Shown here: positions 62,088 to 64,000 of the stretch, piece by piece
Layout of the letters: every line of letters begins with the position of its first letter
Position numbering within the stretch: position 1 is the first letter of the stretch
Source of the DNA: JAZLJD01 sp045617725
Lineage (GTDB): Bacteria > Bacillota > Clostridia > Lachnospirales > Lachnospiraceae
Reading direction: 5' to 3'
Length of the DNA stretch: 64,000 nucleotides
NCBI GenBank assembly: GCA_045617725.1
Contig: JAZLJD010000028.1
Coordinates: 7,298 to 71,297, forward strand
The notes under the pieces: generated by a model
What the model was told of the DNA's origin: nothing
Databases searched by the model: none
What the model saw: only the letters and a program-made list of their open reading frames with translations
Position numbers and translations under genes: made by a program

Positions 62088-63212
62088 ATGAGCAGAGAGA
62101 AGAGAAATCGTATCATAGGCTATGTAGTGCTTGCATTGGCAGGCCTTTCTTTGCTTATCCTTAATTATCTGCTCCAAAGAAGCGTTCCTTTTCATTCCGA
62201 CGATATTTGGTACAGCAGGAAGCTTGGTTCGGACTACGAGCCCCTTGAGTCTGTCGGCGATATTTTGACCTTTCAGAAATGGCATTACTTAAGCTGGGGC
62301 GGCAGAAGCGTAACCCATACCATTCTGCAGTTCATACTGATGGCAGGCCCGATGGCAGCGGATCTTCTGAACGTGCTTTTCTATATCCTGCTTGCTTTAC
62401 TCATTACGCGTATTACCGGCAAGGTTTCCCCAAAATACATGCTACTGTTCGGAAGCCTCATCATCGTTTTGAATCCGAATTTTTACGATACGCTGTTCTG
62501 GCAGGCGGGTTGTGTGAATTATCTGTATTCCACGACCTGGATATTGCTTTTTGCCTCCCTTTATATGAACAGTCTGTCGGAGGATTACATCCTTCCGAAG
62601 GGAAGCTGCATCTTCATAATCCCGCTTGCCGTTATGACGGGCTGGAGTAACGAGAATATGGGGCCGGCGTCCTTCTGCATGGCTGTTTTTACAATTCTTT
62701 ACCTAATGAAAAGCAAGCGTAAGATTCATCCCGCCCTGGTTCTGGGCGCGGTATTTTCTCTTGCGGGCAGTGCGGCGATGCTGCTGGCACCCGGTAACTT
62801 TACCCGTAAGGACCTGATTACAGGCAGCATTTTTGATAAGCTCATTCTGCATCTTACCGAGTTTGACCGGGCGACCTTTCTGTATTTGGGACCGGTATTG
62901 CTTTTTTCCATGATATTGTATGTCGTGTACCGGTACATCCGTAAGAAATCCATTACGCCCCGGCAACTCTATCTAATGGTATTTGCGGTGATTTCACACG
63001 GTGCGATGCTTTTGTCGCCCACCTATCCGTCCAGAGCCTCCTTTGGCGTGCTGGCTGTTACCCTGTGCTTTGATATCTCACTTCTTCGGGATATGGAGGA
63101 TGAAAAGCGCAGTACGAAGCTGGCCCTTTGGATTCTTCTTATGGCAGCCTATGTGCTGGCTATGTTTATTCTTGTGCAGGAGTTGCGTTATCCGACGCGT
63201 CAGAGTATATGA
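62088..63212 (+). CDS. Multi-spanning membrane protein (DUF6056-like)
   Basis: 374 residues from the ATG at 62088, with GGGAGG 8 bp upstream. About nine membrane helices. The first extracytoplasmic loop has FHSDDIWYSRKLG and HYLSWGGRSVTHTILQ, the pattern of DUF6056 proteins, which resemble lipid-linked-sugar glycosyltransferases (the Asp pair would be catalytic). NENMGPASF and SPTYPSRASFG are also typical. Substrate unknown. Its stop codon overlaps the next start (ATGA). It starts about 40 bp after the tsf terminator, so it presumably has its own promoter. Confidence 0.75.
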   Translation: MSREKRNRIIGYVVLALAGLSLLILNYLLQRSVPFHSDDIWYSRKLGSDYEPLESVGDILTFQKWHYLSWGGRSVTHTILQFILMAGPMAADLLNVLFYILLALLITRITGKVSPKYMLLFGSLIIVLNPNFYDTLFWQAGCVNYLYSTTWILLFASLYMNSLSEDYILPKGSCIFIIPLAVMTGWSNENMGPASFCMAVFTILYLMKSKRKIHPALVLGAVFSLAGSAAMLLAPGNFTRKDLITGSIFDKLILHLTEFDRATFLYLGPVLLFSMILYVVYRYIRKKSITPRQLYLMVFAVISHGAMLLSPTYPSRASFGVLAVTLCFDISLLRDMEDEKRSTKLALWILLMAAYVLAMFILVQELRYPTRQSI

Positions 63213-63679
63213 CAGGCAAAAAAGAACTTACAACGAAATGGGTACTTGCGACCGGGATTCTGCTGTTTTTCGCCCTGGTTCTGCCTTTTCCCTATATGGA
63301 TTTATATAGGCTCCGGGCGGGCGCCGAGCCCTTTATTCATTATGTCAGCCTGACTGAAATGATTACGGGACTATCCACCGGCATCCTGATGGCCTTCTTT
63401 ATGCTTTTTGGCCTCCTTTTGAATGAAAAGAAGCCGGGATGGCTTGTTTATGGGCTGGCGGCTTTGTTCTGCCTTTCTCTTGTGCCCGGCCTGCTTAAGC
63501 CGCTGTGGCGCAGCCTCAGTCTTTTTGCAGGCAGTATTTTCCTCGCGGCGGCGACGGCAGTCATGCAGGGCAGGCTTCTTAAAAGGGTAGTGGTCAGCAG
63601 GCTGGCATCGACCCTTGTGCATCTTGCGCTGTTTTTGTATGTATTGAGCCGAATCCGGCTGTCAAATTATGTGAGATAG
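63209..63679 (+). CDS. Small multi-spanning membrane protein
   Basis: 156 residues from the ATG at 63209, inside the stop codon of the preceding gene. Four membrane helices and a loop RLRAGAEPFIHYVSLTEM. There is no obvious ribosome-binding site, so translation would depend on coupling. An alternative is that both frames belong to one longer gene split by a frameshift near 63205; the reading frame change is +2 and the first frame ends naturally after a helix. The next feature is a terminator. Confidence 0.6.
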   Translation: MTGKKELTTKWVLATGILLFFALVLPFPYMDLYRLRAGAEPFIHYVSLTEMITGLSTGILMAFFMLFGLLLNEKKPGWLVYGLAALFCLSLVPGLLKPLWRSLSLFAGSIFLAAATAVMQGRLLKRVVVSRLASTLVHLALFLYVLSRIRLSNYVR

Positions 63680-63681
63680 GA

Positions 63682-63706
63682 GCGCCCCGTTTTGGGGCGT
63701 TTTTTA
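63682..63706 (+). terminator. Terminator after the membrane-protein genes
   Basis: CGCCCC (63683-63688) pairs with GGGGCG (63694-63699), loop of 5 nt, then T6. Confidence 0.88.
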
Positions 63707-63764
63707 ATGTATGGTTAAGTATAAAAGAATACAATATAAAATGTAATGTTATAAAGATTACTAT

Positions 63765-64000
63765 GAAATGCGGGGATTAGTGTGAAAAATGCAGGCATTT
63801 TTCACGCGACACTTTGTGTCGCAATCCGTAGCAGTTTCGCTGTAATACAGTGAAGGGCAAAATATACCGGATTGCGAAATGCGGGGATTAGTGTGAAAAA
63901 TGCAGGCATTTTTCACGCGACACTTTGTGTCGCAATCCGTAGCAGTTTCGCTGTAATACAGTGAAGGGCTAAATATACCGGATTGCGAAATGCGGGGATT
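63765..64000. repeat. 111-bp tandem repeat running off the right edge
   Basis: GAAATGCGGGGATT starts at 63765, 63876 and 63987, exactly 111 bp apart; the first two units differ at one base in the visible part. Each unit contains TGAAAAATGC-AG-GCATTTTTCA and GCGACAC-TTT-GTGTCGC hairpins, then AATCCGTAGCA...CTAAATATACCGGATTGCG, the same element as in the codY leader. The 85 bp between the terminator and the repeat show no gene. Confidence 0.92.

Overview
Organism. Every gene reads on the plus strand, base composition is mixed (roughly half GC by eye), Shine-Dalgarno sites are strong (GGAGG type) and start codons are often GTG or TTG. The cells were motile (complete flagellar export and motor core plus chemotaxis core), carried type IV pili with no outer-membrane secretin gene, and used CodY. 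This fits a Gram-positive clostridium, most likely a Lachnospiraceae relative; that placement is inference from gene content and synteny. No tRNA, rRNA, CRISPR array or transposase gene was seen.

Layout. (1) 1-3.3 kb: 3' part of hemW, then an HD-GYP-like gene and pilT sharing a clear promoter and terminator. (2) 3.4-4.0 kb: two blocks of tandem repeats. (3) 4.0-7.8 kb: comM, a 930-bp repeat island, dprA. (4) 7.8-20.5 kb: a type IV pilus operon (pilB, pilC, pilA, pilD, a pilM-pilN fusion, pilO and four minor prepilins, one of 679 residues), closed by a 218-bp fold-back element that contains a terminator. (5) 20.6-23.9 kb: topA, 56-bp repeats, codY. (6) 23.9-25.2 kb: a second large repeat island ending in a perfect terminator and the fla/che promoter. 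(7) 25.2-60.0 kb: one long fla/che operon, flgB to fliA plus four accessory genes. (8) 60-64 kb: rpsB, tsf, two membrane-protein genes and the start of a 111-bp tandem repeat.

How it fits together. The gene order follows the Bacillus subtilis block dprA-topA-(trmFO-codV-clpQ-clpY)-codY-flgB...sigD-swrB-rpsB-tsf. Here the four genes in brackets are missing and the pilus operon sits between dprA and topA. The fla/che operon also carries motAB, a PilZ gene and fapA. Cyclic-di-GMP-linked domains appear at several points: an HD-GYP-like protein beside PilT, an MshEN domain in PilB and a PilZ protein between flhG and cheB. A good sigma-28 promoter lies before fliK, and its sigma factor (fliA) is encoded 23 kb downstream. 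CodY-box-like sites lie upstream of codY and of the pilus operon (weak evidence).

Most unusual. Two islands 18 kb apart hold the same kind of 37-bp inverted repeat: 9-bp arms whose bases covary, and a fixed 19-nt loop. In both islands four units are spaced +63, +63, +62 bp. I do not recognise this element. Other points of interest are an in-frame 45-bp repeat inside comM, a Met-Gly-Gln repeat inside FliY, a structured element shared by the codY leader and the 111-bp terminal repeat, and a possible small RNA plus branched leader before pilB.
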